Below are positions 34,901-42,996 of a DNA stretch of 64,000 nt, in pieces (position 1 is the first letter of the stretch; each line of letters opens with the position of its first letter). The translations under genes and the position numbers were made by a program. The DNA lies in the NCBI GenBank assembly GCA_965224785.1, contig OZ245062.1:558001-622000 (forward strand), given 5' to 3'. The DNA is from JALSNL01 sp036479585 (GTDB lineage: Bacteria; Bacteroidota; Ignavibacteria; Ignavibacteriales; Melioribacteraceae). Below the pieces are notes generated by a model, which was not told the DNA's origin, did not search any database, and saw only the letters and a list, made by a program, of their open reading frames with translations.

Positions 34901-36667
34901 TTGAAAAATATTTTCATGCTATTTCTAGTCATATTTGTTTCTGCATTTCAAATTGAAGTTCAAGCACAAAAGAAAAATTATATTTCCATTGTTGTTCCTG
35001 AAGAAATGAATATTGAAACACCTCTTTCAAAATATAGATTGGCTGCAAACACTTTAGCTGGTAGCGAAGTTACTATCAATGGAAAAAAAATCAAAGTGTA
35101 TAATTCGGGAGCATTTGTTGACTTAATGAAATTAAAATTTGGTGAAAACAAATTTACACTTAAATCAAAATATAAAAATGGGAAAACTATTAAAAAGAGT
35201 TTTTCCATTTTCCGTAAGGATAAAAAACTTAAAACTTCAACTAAAAGCAAACTTGTTATTGATGATGAAATGATGTTGCCATCACAAAATACTTGGTTGG
35301 ATAGTGGAGATATATTAAATGTTAGAGTTAAGGGAACTCCGGGAAGTAATGTAACATTTATGAATTCTATAAAAATGACTGAACTTCCCACCTCTGAGAC
35401 AAAAGGTGTTGGTGGAATTTATACAGGAATTTATAAAGTGAAACCAAAAGATACTTTTAAAGAAATATTAGTTGATTTTACTTTTGAGAAAAAAGGAAAA
35501 AAGTTAACTAAAACCACTTCTACAAAAGTTACAATGAATCCCAGTCTTCTTCCAAGAGTTGGAGTTCTAATAGGGGAAAGACCATTCTTGAACCACGGAT
35601 TAGGCAGTGATAGGTTAGGCGGTGCGAAATTAGCATTTCTTGAAAAAGGTATAAAAATTTCAATAGATGGTATGGTAGGAAATCAATATAGAGTTAAACT
35701 TACAGATAATCATGAAGCTTGGATTCCTAAAGATCAGGTAAAGTTATTGCCTCTTGGTACATTACCTCCAAAATCATTAACTGGTTCTTGGGCTGTTTAT
35801 GGCGGAAAAAAATATGATAAAATAATTGTTAGACTAAACGAAAAATTACCTTACTCAACGAGACAAGAAGTTAATCCTACAAGAATTATTGTTGATATTT
35901 ATGGAGCAACTTCAAACAGTAATTGGATTACTCAACACTTAACAGCTAAAGGAATTAGGAATTTACATTATGAACAAGTTGAAAAAGATTTGTTCAGAGT
36001 AATTATTGAACCTCTTGCAAAACAAGTTTGGGGATATGAAGTTGGCTACAAAAATACATCGTTAGAAATAAGAGTTAAAAAACAACCGAGTGATTTAAGG
36101 ATTTCTAAGTTATCTTTTGTACTAGATGCCGGACATGGAGGAAGAAATAGAGGGGCACTTGGAGCAACTGGATTGCTTGAAAAAGATGTTACACTTGATA
36201 TTATTAAGAGATTAGAAAAATTATTAAAAAAGAAAGGTGCAAAAGTTAGCACTACCAGAAAGAAGGATGTTTACATAAAAAATACAGATAGATTAAAAAG
36301 TATTAATTCATCAAAAGCCGATATTTTGATTAGTGTTCATGCAAACTCAATTGGTTATGCTTCTAATCCAAAAAAAGTAAATGGCACTGCTACTTTTTAT
36401 AAACATCTTGCATTTAGACCATTATCTGTTTCAATTTATAAACGAATGTTAGAGTTGGATTTGAAACAATTTGGAAACGTGGGCGATTTTAATTTTACAT
36501 TAAATTCGCCAACAGAAATTCTAAATGTTTTGGTTGAAACAGCTTTTATGTCAAATCCAAATGATGAGATGAAACTAATGGATTCAAAGTTTAAGGATAA
36601 AATTGCGGGAAAAATTGTTCAAGGTGTTCAAGATTTTTTATATGAATGTGAAGATAGTAAAGAATAA
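34901..36667 (+). CDS. N-acetylmuramoyl-L-alanine amidase (Amidase_3) with N-terminal beta domains
   Basis: The protein has 588 residues and a TTG start (LKNIFMLFLVIFVSAF...VQA signal peptide). Residues ~25-395 form beta-rich regions, including an SH3-like part (NQYRVKLTDNHEAWIPKDQVKLL) and an AMIN-like part (RIIVDIYGATSNSNW). The catalytic domain runs ~400-585 with zinc ligands H412 (DAGHGG), E427 (LLEKD) and H480 (SVHANS) and catalytic E546 (VETAFMSN). It cleaves the bond between muramic acid and the stem peptide, most likely in cell separation. Unlike the amidases at 45014 and 47842 it lacks a T9SS tail, so it should stay in the periplasm. Confidence 0.92.
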   Translation: MKNIFMLFLVIFVSAFQIEVQAQKKNYISIVVPEEMNIETPLSKYRLAANTLAGSEVTINGKKIKVYNSGAFVDLMKLKFGENKFTLKSKYKNGKTIKKSFSIFRKDKKLKTSTKSKLVIDDEMMLPSQNTWLDSGDILNVRVKGTPGSNVTFMNSIKMTELPTSETKGVGGIYTGIYKVKPKDTFKEILVDFTFEKKGKKLTKTTSTKVTMNPSLLPRVGVLIGERPFLNHGLGSDRLGGAKLAFLEKGIKISIDGMVGNQYRVKLTDNHEAWIPKDQVKLLPLGTLPPKSLTGSWAVYGGKKYDKIIVRLNEKLPYSTRQEVNPTRIIVDIYGATSNSNWITQHLTAKGIRNLHYEQVEKDLFRVIIEPLAKQVWGYEVGYKNTSLEIRVKKQPSDLRISKLSFVLDAGHGGRNRGALGATGLLEKDVTLDIIKRLEKLLKKKGAKVSTTRKKDVYIKNTDRLKSINSSKADILISVHANSIGYASNPKKVNGTATFYKHLAFRPLSVSIYKRMLELDLKQFGNVGDFNFTLNSPTEILNVLVETAFMSNPNDEMKLMDSKFKDKIAGKIVQGVQDFLYECEDSKE

Positions 36668-36690
36668 ATTGTTTTTTTGCTAAAAATACA

Positions 36691-36709
36691 GTTGTGATAT
36701 AGATCACGT
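36691..36709. promoter_or_regulatory. CRP/FNR-type binding site
   Basis: TGTGA (36693-36697), six bases, then TCAC-G (36704-36708) match the CRP consensus TGTGA-N6-TCACA at nine of ten positions. The inner GTGAT/ATCAC arms are perfect. The centre lies about 95 bp upstream of the 57-aa gene at 36795 and just after the amidase stop, so it probably activates or represses that small gene. Confidence 0.55.
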
Positions 36710-36794
36710 AGAAAAGGAAAATTTATTGTTAGATTCGGGAGTAAGTATCTTAATTAAAGTTTAAACTATTTCCCAAATTTAAACGATAAATAAA

Positions 36795-36968
36795 ATGGCA
36801 AAAAATAGTAGTGCAATTAAAAGTAGTGCGAGATGGCAACCTGCAGATTACATTGATGGGTATCCAACACTTCCCATTAGTCGTGATCGTGACAGAGCAA
36901 ATAGGAAAAAAATTCTATTGGTTTCGGTTTACTTAGTTTTACTTGTTGGTTCTTTATTTATACTCTAA
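36795..36968 (+). CDS. 57-aa single-pass membrane protein, unknown
   Basis: An ATG at 36795 opens a 57-codon frame ending TAA 36966-36968. The product has a hydrophilic N-terminal part with RWQPADYIDGYPTLPISRD and a basic stretch RANRKK, followed by a C-terminal transmembrane helix (ILLVSVYLVLLVGSLFIL). This is a tail-anchored or signal-anchor layout. A CRP-like site lies upstream and the convergent M49-like gene ends 4 bp downstream. Coding is supported by the amphipathic/hydrophobic organisation and the regulatory site; no family recognised. Confidence 0.55.
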   Translation: MAKNSSAIKSSARWQPADYIDGYPTLPISRDRDRANRKKILLVSVYLVLLVGSLFIL

Positions 36969-36972
36969 GAAA

Positions 36973-38646
36973 TTATTTGTCTTCTATTTGAAACTCCGGT
37001 TTAATATCAACTGGTAATAGCGATAGTTCGTCCACTAGAATTTTCATACTTTCACTTTCAACACCATACTTAGCAATAATATCTAATGCATCTTTGTAAC
37101 TTCCAGTTGCTTGTATCATTAAAACCTTATTTGCTAAATCTGTAAGTGCAGTATAAATTTTATCAAAATTAACTTTTACTTTTTTAGTTGAATTATCAAA
37201 TTCATAAGCTCCTTTTTCTAAAAAGTAGTTATAAATAATAGCATTTCCACCTCCGTGTGCTTCGTTAATTCCAAACCTTATAGACCGAAAAGTACCAGCA
37301 AGAAAAGTAACCCACATTTCATTTTCAAATTCTTTTGGAAATTCATTATGCTTAATCATAAACATATTGTTGAACATTCCAAGAATATCTGCTTTACATT
37401 CTTCTATTTTTGAATATGTTTCTTTAAGTTCTTTTTTAACTTCAGTTTCCCTTCCATCAATAGTAATAAAGCCAGGACCAATTCCGTGAGACATTTCGTG
37501 CATAAGTGTATGTGTGAAAAATCCATTAAAGGTTACGTGCTTTAGTTGATCTTCATCCAAAACAATTTTTGCTATTGGTTTTAGTAATTTTTCAAACTTA
37601 GCTTCGTGCAAATTTTTGAGCATAATTTTTTTTGAACCTTTGGCTTTTCTAACTCGCTCATCGTTTGGCAAATTAAATGCTAAAGTTTGAACTCCAGCTT
37701 TTGTATCTCCACCCCCAAACACTTCTTGCACTACCATTATTGGTGATTCACTACCTCGATCAAAATTTTTATGTTCATCTGGGATTGGTAAATTCTTCTC
37801 CATTTTATTAAGATAGCTTGCAAACTTTTTTAGTTTTTTTGTTTCTGCTGGATCAACAATTGTTAGAAAGCATTCAAAAGATGCTTTGTAATTGAACAGT
37901 ACATCTTCATAAACTTCATAAGGCCCAATTACAACTTCAATTGTATGATCGCTTAAATCCATCCAAGCCATATCACTTTCATAATAATCATTTGTACTAA
38001 ATGCTTTTGCACGTAATTGTAAATATTTTTTAAGTGATGGATTCTCGGCTGATTTAGCTGCTTCATTTAACAACTTAGCAGCAATTGTAAGTTTATCTTT
38101 ATAAAATTCTGAATATGGAATTGCTACCAACTTGTTTCCATCTCTCCTAATAATAGTAAACTCACTAGTAAAAGTAGTTTCATCTTCGGGATGATTTTTA
38201 ATCCAAGTTGTAAATTCTTCTTTGGTCATATCTTCGGGATAAAAATTTGCTCCAAGTGGTTTTGTGTTTTCCCCAATAAAAGGTTTGTCGTGGTCTAATC
38301 TATCAAATGGGCCAGCCATAATATTAAAATATTCTAATTGTAATTTATTCAGCAAGTTTTCAGATTGTTCTAACCCTTTTTTGATTTTAGAATTTTTTGA
38401 ATAAACTTGTTCTGAAAAAATATCATCCATAATTTTTGCAGCTTCAAATATTTTTTGCACAACAATTTTTTGTTGGTCGTCTAATAAAGTCTCGTCATAT
38501 TTAATTTCAGTTTTTACAAATTGCGATATTTTTTCTTCTAACATTTTACTTTCCTCGTTACTGTCTAAAGTTGTTACATCTTCTTTTGTACAAGATATTT
38601 GAAATACTAATAAAGTTATTAATAGATAAAGTACTTTTGTTTTCAT
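36973..38646 (-). CDS. M49-like zinc peptidase lipoprotein
   Basis: The protein has 557 residues. A lipoprotein signal with C19 (FQISC) directs it to a membrane surface. The zinc motif is H383-E384-M-S-H387 followed ~28 residues later by EECKAD (E415/E416), which is the dipeptidyl-peptidase III (M49) second-ligand motif (EECRAE-like). Typical DPP III has HELLGH with one extra residue; here the spacing is a standard HExxH, as in M49-like proteins related to the C-terminal part of plant Nudix hydrolase 3. FDRLDHDKPFIG near residues 114-125 also fits that group. Expected role: secreted or periplasmic exopeptidase. Peptidase specificity unverified. Confidence 0.8.
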   Translation of the reverse strand: MKTKVLYLLITLLVFQISCTKEDVTTLDSNEESKMLEEKISQFVKTEIKYDETLLDDQQKIVVQKIFEAAKIMDDIFSEQVYSKNSKIKKGLEQSENLLNKLQLEYFNIMAGPFDRLDHDKPFIGENTKPLGANFYPEDMTKEEFTTWIKNHPEDETTFTSEFTIIRRDGNKLVAIPYSEFYKDKLTIAAKLLNEAAKSAENPSLKKYLQLRAKAFSTNDYYESDMAWMDLSDHTIEVVIGPYEVYEDVLFNYKASFECFLTIVDPAETKKLKKFASYLNKMEKNLPIPDEHKNFDRGSESPIMVVQEVFGGGDTKAGVQTLAFNLPNDERVRKAKGSKKIMLKNLHEAKFEKLLKPIAKIVLDEDQLKHVTFNGFFTHTLMHEMSHGIGPGFITIDGRETEVKKELKETYSKIEECKADILGMFNNMFMIKHNEFPKEFENEMWVTFLAGTFRSIRFGINEAHGGGNAIIYNYFLEKGAYEFDNSTKKVKVNFDKIYTALTDLANKVLMIQATGSYKDALDIIAKYGVESESMKILVDELSLLPVDIKPEFQIEDK

Positions 38647-38925
38647 AATTCCCTCAAAATAATATTCTTTCTAATTCTTAAAGTTACAAAAAAAAGATTA
38701 GCAAAAGTTGATAGAATATTTTGTCCAATTATCCAATAGTCAAACTGTTGAATGGTTAATTGAACAACTAAAACTACTCCAAAAAGATTCTAAAAAGCTA
38801 CAACTACTGTACATAAAACTATACATAATGCCTAAATATGTATTGAAAAGGAGCTTAAACAAGGGAATTCTAAGTGGCATTGGATTTGCATCTTATTTAG
38901 CAGAATCAAACTAGAGAGGTATAAA

Positions 38926-40203
38926 ATGAAAAAGCTTATAATAATCACAGCAATATTTTTAAGTTATTTTTTAACAACTGCAGAAGCAAGTTCAAGATTT
39001 GGACGTTATAATAATTATAACAATATGAATGTTGATTACTTTTTTGATGCACTTGAATCTTATGGAGAATGGATTGAAATAGGATTTGATGATTATGTTT
39101 GGAGACCAGACTTTGTTGATTATGATTGGAAACCTTATTCAGAAGGAAGATGGGAATGGACACGTAACGGATGGCATTGGGTTTCTTACGAAGTATTTGG
39201 TTGGGCAACTTACCATTATGGAAGATGGTTTAACGATGATTTTTATGGTTGGGTTTGGATGCCTGATAATGTATGGGCTCCTGCTTGGGTTGAATGGAGA
39301 AACAGTAATAGTCACATCGGTTGGGCTCCGTTACCACCTTATGCATCTTTCAACAGAAATCGTGGAATCCATTTTTCAGTTAGATGGAACTCTGGATACA
39401 ACCATTGGAACTTTGTAACGTACAATAATTTTTGCTCAATAAATGTAAACAATTATTATGTAGATAATTATAGATCGAGACACATTTACAAACGAACAAA
39501 ACATAGAACTAATTATTATGATAGAAACAATAGTATTGTAAATGGTGGAATTGATAGAAAATATGTTGAACGTAAATCTGGAAGAAAAATTAGAACTAGA
39601 AGTATTGTCTCAACTAAATCTAATAGAAATTTGGCAAAAAGAAATAGTACAAATAAAAGAAGGGAAGTAGTAAGCTACAGACCTAATACAAAAGAACTTT
39701 TAAAAGTTAGAAAGCTTGATAGAAAGAAAATTACTAAAGGTAGAAAACTAAAAACATTAAAAACTGATAAAATTACAATTAGAAAAACTAGAAAAATAAA
39801 TAAAAATAGTAGTAGAGATATTAATAAAAGGAGTGAAGTAAGAAAAAATGATAGTAGAAATAAAACGACTAAGCCTATTGTTAAGAGAAATAAAACGGTT
39901 GAAAAGAAAAGTTACGATAGAATAAAATCTACAAATAGAAATAGTAAATCTGTAACAAGAAATAAAACAACTAGAAAAAATAATTCGAACATAAATAAAA
40001 CTGTAAAAAAAGAAAATAGAAGAATAAACAAAAGAGTAGAAAACAAAAGTTCAAATAATTCTTACAAAGTTAAAACAGAAAGAAAAGTTGCAAAGCGTAA
40101 TAATAGTAGTACTAGCAAGCGACTTAGTAAAAGTAAAACTGAAAATACACCAACAAGAAAGGTTGTTAGAAAAAGAACTAGAATAGATAAAAATAAATCA
40201 TAA
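38926..40203 (+). CDS. DUF6600-type secreted protein with very basic low-complexity tail
   Basis: The protein has 425 residues with a signal peptide (KKLIIITAIFLSYFLTTAEA). Residues ~33-170 carry an aromatic-rich domain with W/Y/G/P repeats (ESYGEWIEIGFDDYVWRPD, WEWTRNGWHWVSYE, WATYHYGRWFNDDFYGWVW, NVWAPAWVEWR, GWAPLPP), as in DUF6600 proteins. From ~190 to the end it is almost entirely Lys, Arg, Asn, Ser and Thr, giving an extremely high pI. Such a tail suggests binding to anionic wall polymers, LPS or nucleic acid at the cell surface. Start supported by GAGAGG upstream of the ATG. Function unknown. Confidence 0.75.
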   Translation: MKKLIIITAIFLSYFLTTAEASSRFGRYNNYNNMNVDYFFDALESYGEWIEIGFDDYVWRPDFVDYDWKPYSEGRWEWTRNGWHWVSYEVFGWATYHYGRWFNDDFYGWVWMPDNVWAPAWVEWRNSNSHIGWAPLPPYASFNRNRGIHFSVRWNSGYNHWNFVTYNNFCSINVNNYYVDNYRSRHIYKRTKHRTNYYDRNNSIVNGGIDRKYVERKSGRKIRTRSIVSTKSNRNLAKRNSTNKRREVVSYRPNTKELLKVRKLDRKKITKGRKLKTLKTDKITIRKTRKINKNSSRDINKRSEVRKNDSRNKTTKPIVKRNKTVEKKSYDRIKSTNRNSKSVTRNKTTRKNNSNINKTVKKENRRINKRVENKSSNNSYKVKTERKVAKRNNSSTSKRLSKSKTENTPTRKVVRKRTRIDKNKS

Positions 40204-40242
40204 ATAAATCAGTAATAAAAATAACCCACTGTGAATTGAACT

Positions 40243-40280
40243 GTTGTGCTAAAGTTAAAACTTAGTGCAACGGTTCTTTT
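40243..40280 (+). terminator. putative terminator of the basic-tail gene
   Basis: GTTGTGCTAA (40243-40252) pairs with TTAGTGCAAC (40262-40271), a 10-bp stem with two G-U pairs and a 9-nt loop. It is followed by GGTTCTTTT. It lies 40 bp past the stop codon. The T tract is interrupted, so this is a moderate call. Confidence 0.45.
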
Positions 40281-40316
40281 CCGTTTTAAAGAAGAAATAA
40301 AAAACTTTTCATAACA

Positions 40317-40401
40317 TGTCATTCCGGTTTCCAGTTCTTTTGGAATACCGGAATCTCATTGAGTTAAGAAGATTCCGGCACAAAAGACAACCGGAATGAC
40401 A
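40317..40401. repeat. REP-like element with 13-bp terminal inverted repeats
   Basis: TGTCATTCCGGTT (40317-40329) and AACCGGAATGACA (40389-40401) are perfect inverted repeats. Inside, CCGGAATCT (40349-40357) pairs with AGATTCCGG (40370-40378). The element is clearly richer in G+C than its surroundings and non-coding. It is related in end sequence (GTCATTYCG) to elements at 383-560 and 26427-26530. Confidence 0.7.
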
Positions 40402-40473
40402 GCTTGAAAATAAGTATATCATAACATATTCTTTTAGCAAGCAATCCGTTTTATAAATTATTTAAAACAAAAA

Positions 40474-40494
40474 AAGTCCGGTAAAACCGGACTT
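40474..40494 (-). terminator. rpmB terminator
   Basis: AAGTCCGGT (40474-40482), AAA loop, ACCGGACTT (40486-40494): a perfect 9-bp stem. On the minus strand it is followed by a run of T's (TTTTTTTG), giving a classical intrinsic terminator 26 bp past the rpmB stop. Confidence 0.85.
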
Positions 40495-40520
40495 AATTTT
40501 TAACAGTAGAAGTTAAACTA

Positions 40521-40760
40521 CTAAGAAACTTTAATTTTCTTTTCAATAACTAACTTTGCTAGTTCCGAAGTACCATTTTTAGCAAGAGTTTTAAGTGCTT
40601 TTGAACTTAATTTAACTTTTACAAATCTGTTTAATTCAGAAACCCAAATACGTTTTTTATGTAGATTGGGTAAAAATCTTCTTTTAGTTTTATTATGTGC
40701 GTGAGAAATACTACTACCGCTTATTGGTCCCACACCAGTTAATTGACATCTTCTTGACAT
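40521..40760 (-). CDS. rpmB: 50S ribosomal protein L28
   Basis: The protein has 79 residues beginning MSRRCQLTGVGPISGSSISHA, the standard L28 N terminus, with KRRFLPNLHKKRIWV and VKLSSKALKTL following. A longer frame from a TTG at 40772 exists, but its first codons (TTG GAG AAA AAA) are the ribosome binding site GGAG of the true ATG at 40760, so that start was rejected. It is part of the large ribosomal subunit. Single gene, no rpmG neighbour; it ends at a strong terminator. Confidence 0.95.
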   Translation of the reverse strand: MSRRCQLTGVGPISGSSISHAHNKTKRRFLPNLHKKRIWVSELNRFVKVKLSSKALKTLAKNGTSELAKLVIEKKIKVS

Positions 40761-40832
40761 TTTTTTCTCCAAACTCTAAAATATACTAAACACAAAGTTA
40801 ATTAAAACTTTCTATAAAAGAAATAAAAAATA

Positions 40833-41339
40833 CTAATTTTCCTCTCCAGTTTGAGCTCTAGCTCCAAGTTCTCTATCAAATAAGAATAATGCACTTTTAC
40901 TATCTCCAATTAACTTAAAACTATCTACAATTTGATGTACAGTATCTTCTTCTTCTACTTGCTCATCAACAAACCAATGAAGGAAAGTTTTAGTTGCATG
41001 ATCACCTAAGCCAATAGCTAAATCTGTAAGTTCATTTATGTTTTTTGTTATGTACTGTTCATGCGCCAAAGCATCTTCAAAAACAATTTGAGCTGATTTC
41101 CAATCGGATTGTGGCTCAGCAATTGCTTTTAGTTTAACGTGACCACCTACTTTTATGATAAAATCATAAAACTTCATTGCATGCTCATGTTCCTCAACAG
41201 ATTGTAATCTCATCCAGCTAGACATACCAGCTAAATTATTTCTTTCAAAATAAGCTGCCATTGAAAGATAAAGGTATGAAGAAAACATTTCTTTGTTTAA
41301 TTGTTCGGTAAGAGCATCTTGCATTTTTTTAGATATCAT
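40833..41339 (-). CDS. ftnA: ferritin (non-heme)
   Basis: The protein has 168 residues and forms a four-helix bundle iron-storage subunit. Ferroxidase ligands are visible: E17 (NKEMFSSYLYLS), E50 and H53 (SVEEHEHAMKFYDF), E94 (LAHEQYI) and E126-Q127 (FVDEQVEEE). The length and lack of a heme-binding methionine motif fit FtnA rather than bacterioferritin. It oxidises Fe(II) and stores it in the 24-mer cavity. It is a single-gene unit between rpmB and the divergent GH18 gene. No Fur-box could be identified with confidence. Confidence 0.95.
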   Translation of the reverse strand: MISKKMQDALTEQLNKEMFSSYLYLSMAAYFERNNLAGMSSWMRLQSVEEHEHAMKFYDFIIKVGGHVKLKAIAEPQSDWKSAQIVFEDALAHEQYITKNINELTDLAIGLGDHATKTFLHWFVDEQVEEEDTVHQIVDSFKLIGDSKSALFLFDRELGARAQTGEEN

Positions 41340-41488
41340 TTTTACCCTTTTATATAGTTTGAAATTTTCATTTATTAAAATACTAAAAACAATTATTTTA
41401 ATTGATTAAATAATACTATTCTATAATTTTACTTTTAGTTATTTGTATATAAAATAAAAATATAAGTATTAAAAGTTTACTTTTTTAG

Positions 41489-42967
41489 ATGGAAATTTTT
41501 ATGTCTGCAAACATTGTTATAGTGATATTATTTATAATCTCTTTTAGTTCAATTTTGTTTCCTCAAAGAAACAAAAGTATTCATCAAACTGAACATGAAT
41601 TATATTCGAAAAAGGATTTTTCATTTACAATAGATAGTTCAATATCTATAAACCCAATTTCTTTACATAAAAAGACACAACTTTCAAAAACTGTTTTTGG
41701 GTACTATCCTTATTGGGAGTATTCCAAAAATGCACACAAAAATTTTAATTATAATTTACTAACCCACATTGGAATGTTTGATTTTAAAGCTAGTGAAAAT
41801 GGTTCACTAAGTAATCCTTCAGGTTGGCCTTGGACAAGCTTTATGAATGAAGCTCATTCTAAAGGTGTTAAGTTGATTATGGTTATTGTTAACTTTAACA
41901 AAGCAGAAATTCATAATATTCTTACTAACAATACTGCAAGATGGATTTTTATGAACAATGTAAAATCCAAAATTAAACAATACAATTTGGATGGTGTAAA
42001 TATTGATTTTGAAAGATTAGATGTTGCTGATAGAGGTTCAAGAATTAATGATTTTATGCAAGAACTTTCTGATACAGTTCATAATATTTCTAACGATTTA
42101 GAAGTTTCGTTTGCAGCTCCGGCAGTTAATTGGGGAGGTTGGAATTTTGAGGGTTTAGCCGCCAGTTGTGATTATTTGTTTGTTATGGGTTATGCTTTTT
42201 TTGGAAGTTGGAGTAAAACTACTGGCCCCTCTGCTCCCTTATCTGGAAATGTTTATAATATCTCAAATACAATCAAAGTTCAATATAGTAGTGTTGTAAA
42301 TAAAACGCCTGAAAAAATAATTTTAGGAGTTCCGTATTATGGACCACATTGGGAAACTGAAAATTCTAGTGAAGGTTCAACAACAATTTCTTATAAGAAT
42401 GCAAAAAGATTTAGGGATGCAAAAGGAGAGTCTGAAACAAATGGTTTGAAGTGGTCTTCAAAGTATAAAAATCCTTGGTATAGTTATTTGGAAGGATTTA
42501 CTAACCACCAAGTTTGGTTTGATGATGACTCTAGTTTAAGTTTGAAGTATGATTTAGCAATTGAAAAAAACTTAAAAGGAGTTGGAATGTGGGCGTTAGG
42601 TTACGATGGAACAAGGGATGAACTTTGGAATTTAATAGAAAGAAAGTTTGTTAATCCAGTATCTGTAAATACAGATAAAAAAATACCAAGTAAAATTTTA
42701 TTAGAACAAAATTATCCAAATCCATTTAATCCCACAACAATAATTAAATATAGTATTCCAAACGTAGCCTCTAACTTTAGTTTGAGTGTTGTGCTGAAAG
42801 TGTATGATGTTCTTGGCAAAGAAGTAGCAACATTAGTAAACCAAAAACAAAATTATGGTAATTATGCAGCTACTTTCGATAGCCAAAATTTACCAAGTGG
42901 CACTTATTTTTATCAACTAAGAGTTGGTGATTTTATACAATCAAAAAAAATGATTCTATTAAGATAG
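41489..42967 (+). CDS. T9SS-secreted GH18-family protein (chitinase-like)
   Basis: The protein has 492 residues. Signal peptide ~1-25 (the second ATG, M5, is an alternative start). The GH18 barrel covers ~68-375: VFGYYPYWEYSKN, LLTHIGMFDF, VKLIMVIVNF and the catalytic motif D168-G-V-N-I-D173-F-E175 with general acid E175, then YLFVMGYAFFGSW, GVPYYGPHWE and GVGMWALGYDG. The T9SS tail starts LLEQNYPNPFNPTT (~405) and contains an in-frame insertion after YSIP. It should hydrolyse beta-1,4-GlcNAc-containing polymers outside the cell. Closeness to amidase genes suggests peptidoglycan or chitin; both remain possible. Confidence 0.88.
   Translation: MEIFMSANIVIVILFIISFSSILFPQRNKSIHQTEHELYSKKDFSFTIDSSISINPISLHKKTQLSKTVFGYYPYWEYSKNAHKNFNYNLLTHIGMFDFKASENGSLSNPSGWPWTSFMNEAHSKGVKLIMVIVNFNKAEIHNILTNNTARWIFMNNVKSKIKQYNLDGVNIDFERLDVADRGSRINDFMQELSDTVHNISNDLEVSFAAPAVNWGGWNFEGLAASCDYLFVMGYAFFGSWSKTTGPSAPLSGNVYNISNTIKVQYSSVVNKTPEKIILGVPYYGPHWETENSSEGSTTISYKNAKRFRDAKGESETNGLKWSSKYKNPWYSYLEGFTNHQVWFDDDSSLSLKYDLAIEKNLKGVGMWALGYDGTRDELWNLIERKFVNPVSVNTDKKIPSKILLEQNYPNPFNPTTIIKYSIPNVASNFSLSVVLKVYDVLGKEVATLVNQKQNYGNYAATFDSQNLPSGTYFYQLRVGDFIQSKKMILLR
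42761..42797 (+). repeat. in-frame insertion in the GH18 T9SS tail
   Basis: The codons between YSIP and VLKVYDVLG encode NVASNFSLSV, which has no counterpart in the tails of the genes at 15078 and 45014. It lies at the same site as the insertions at 19996-20033 and 49651-49680, but its DNA is different and no clear hairpin is present. Confidence 0.4.
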
Positions 42968-42996
42968 AATGAATTTTTAATAATTCTGAGAAAAAA

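Larger units (their letters stand above)
40204..40520. other. 317-bp convergent intergenic region
   Basis: This region lies between the basic-tail gene (plus) and rpmB (minus). It contains a putative terminator (40243-40271), a REP-like element (40317-40401) and a second terminator (40474-40494), described separately. No coding sequence. Confidence 0.7.

Noticed and set aside
38708..38914. 68-codon TTG-start frame directly upstream of the basic-tail gene
   Set aside because: Low-complexity Leu/Lys/Gln content, no clear start with ribosome binding site, no recognisable family. Could be a degraded gene, but evidence is too thin to list.
39086..39418. 110-codon plus-strand frame rich in Met, Ile and Gly
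   Set aside because: Lies wholly within the DUF6600-type gene in another frame; its composition reflects the Trp/Tyr/Asp codons of the real protein.
40761..40772. Longer L28 frame starting at TTG 40772
   Set aside because: The four extra codons consist of the GGAG ribosome binding site of the ATG at 40760, and MSRRCQLTG is the normal L28 start.
8334..40858. Avoidance of GAGCTC as evidence for SacI specificity
   Set aside because: GAGCTC occurs at least at 8334-8339, 9239-9244 and 40853-40858; counts this low in one window cannot show avoidance or enrichment.
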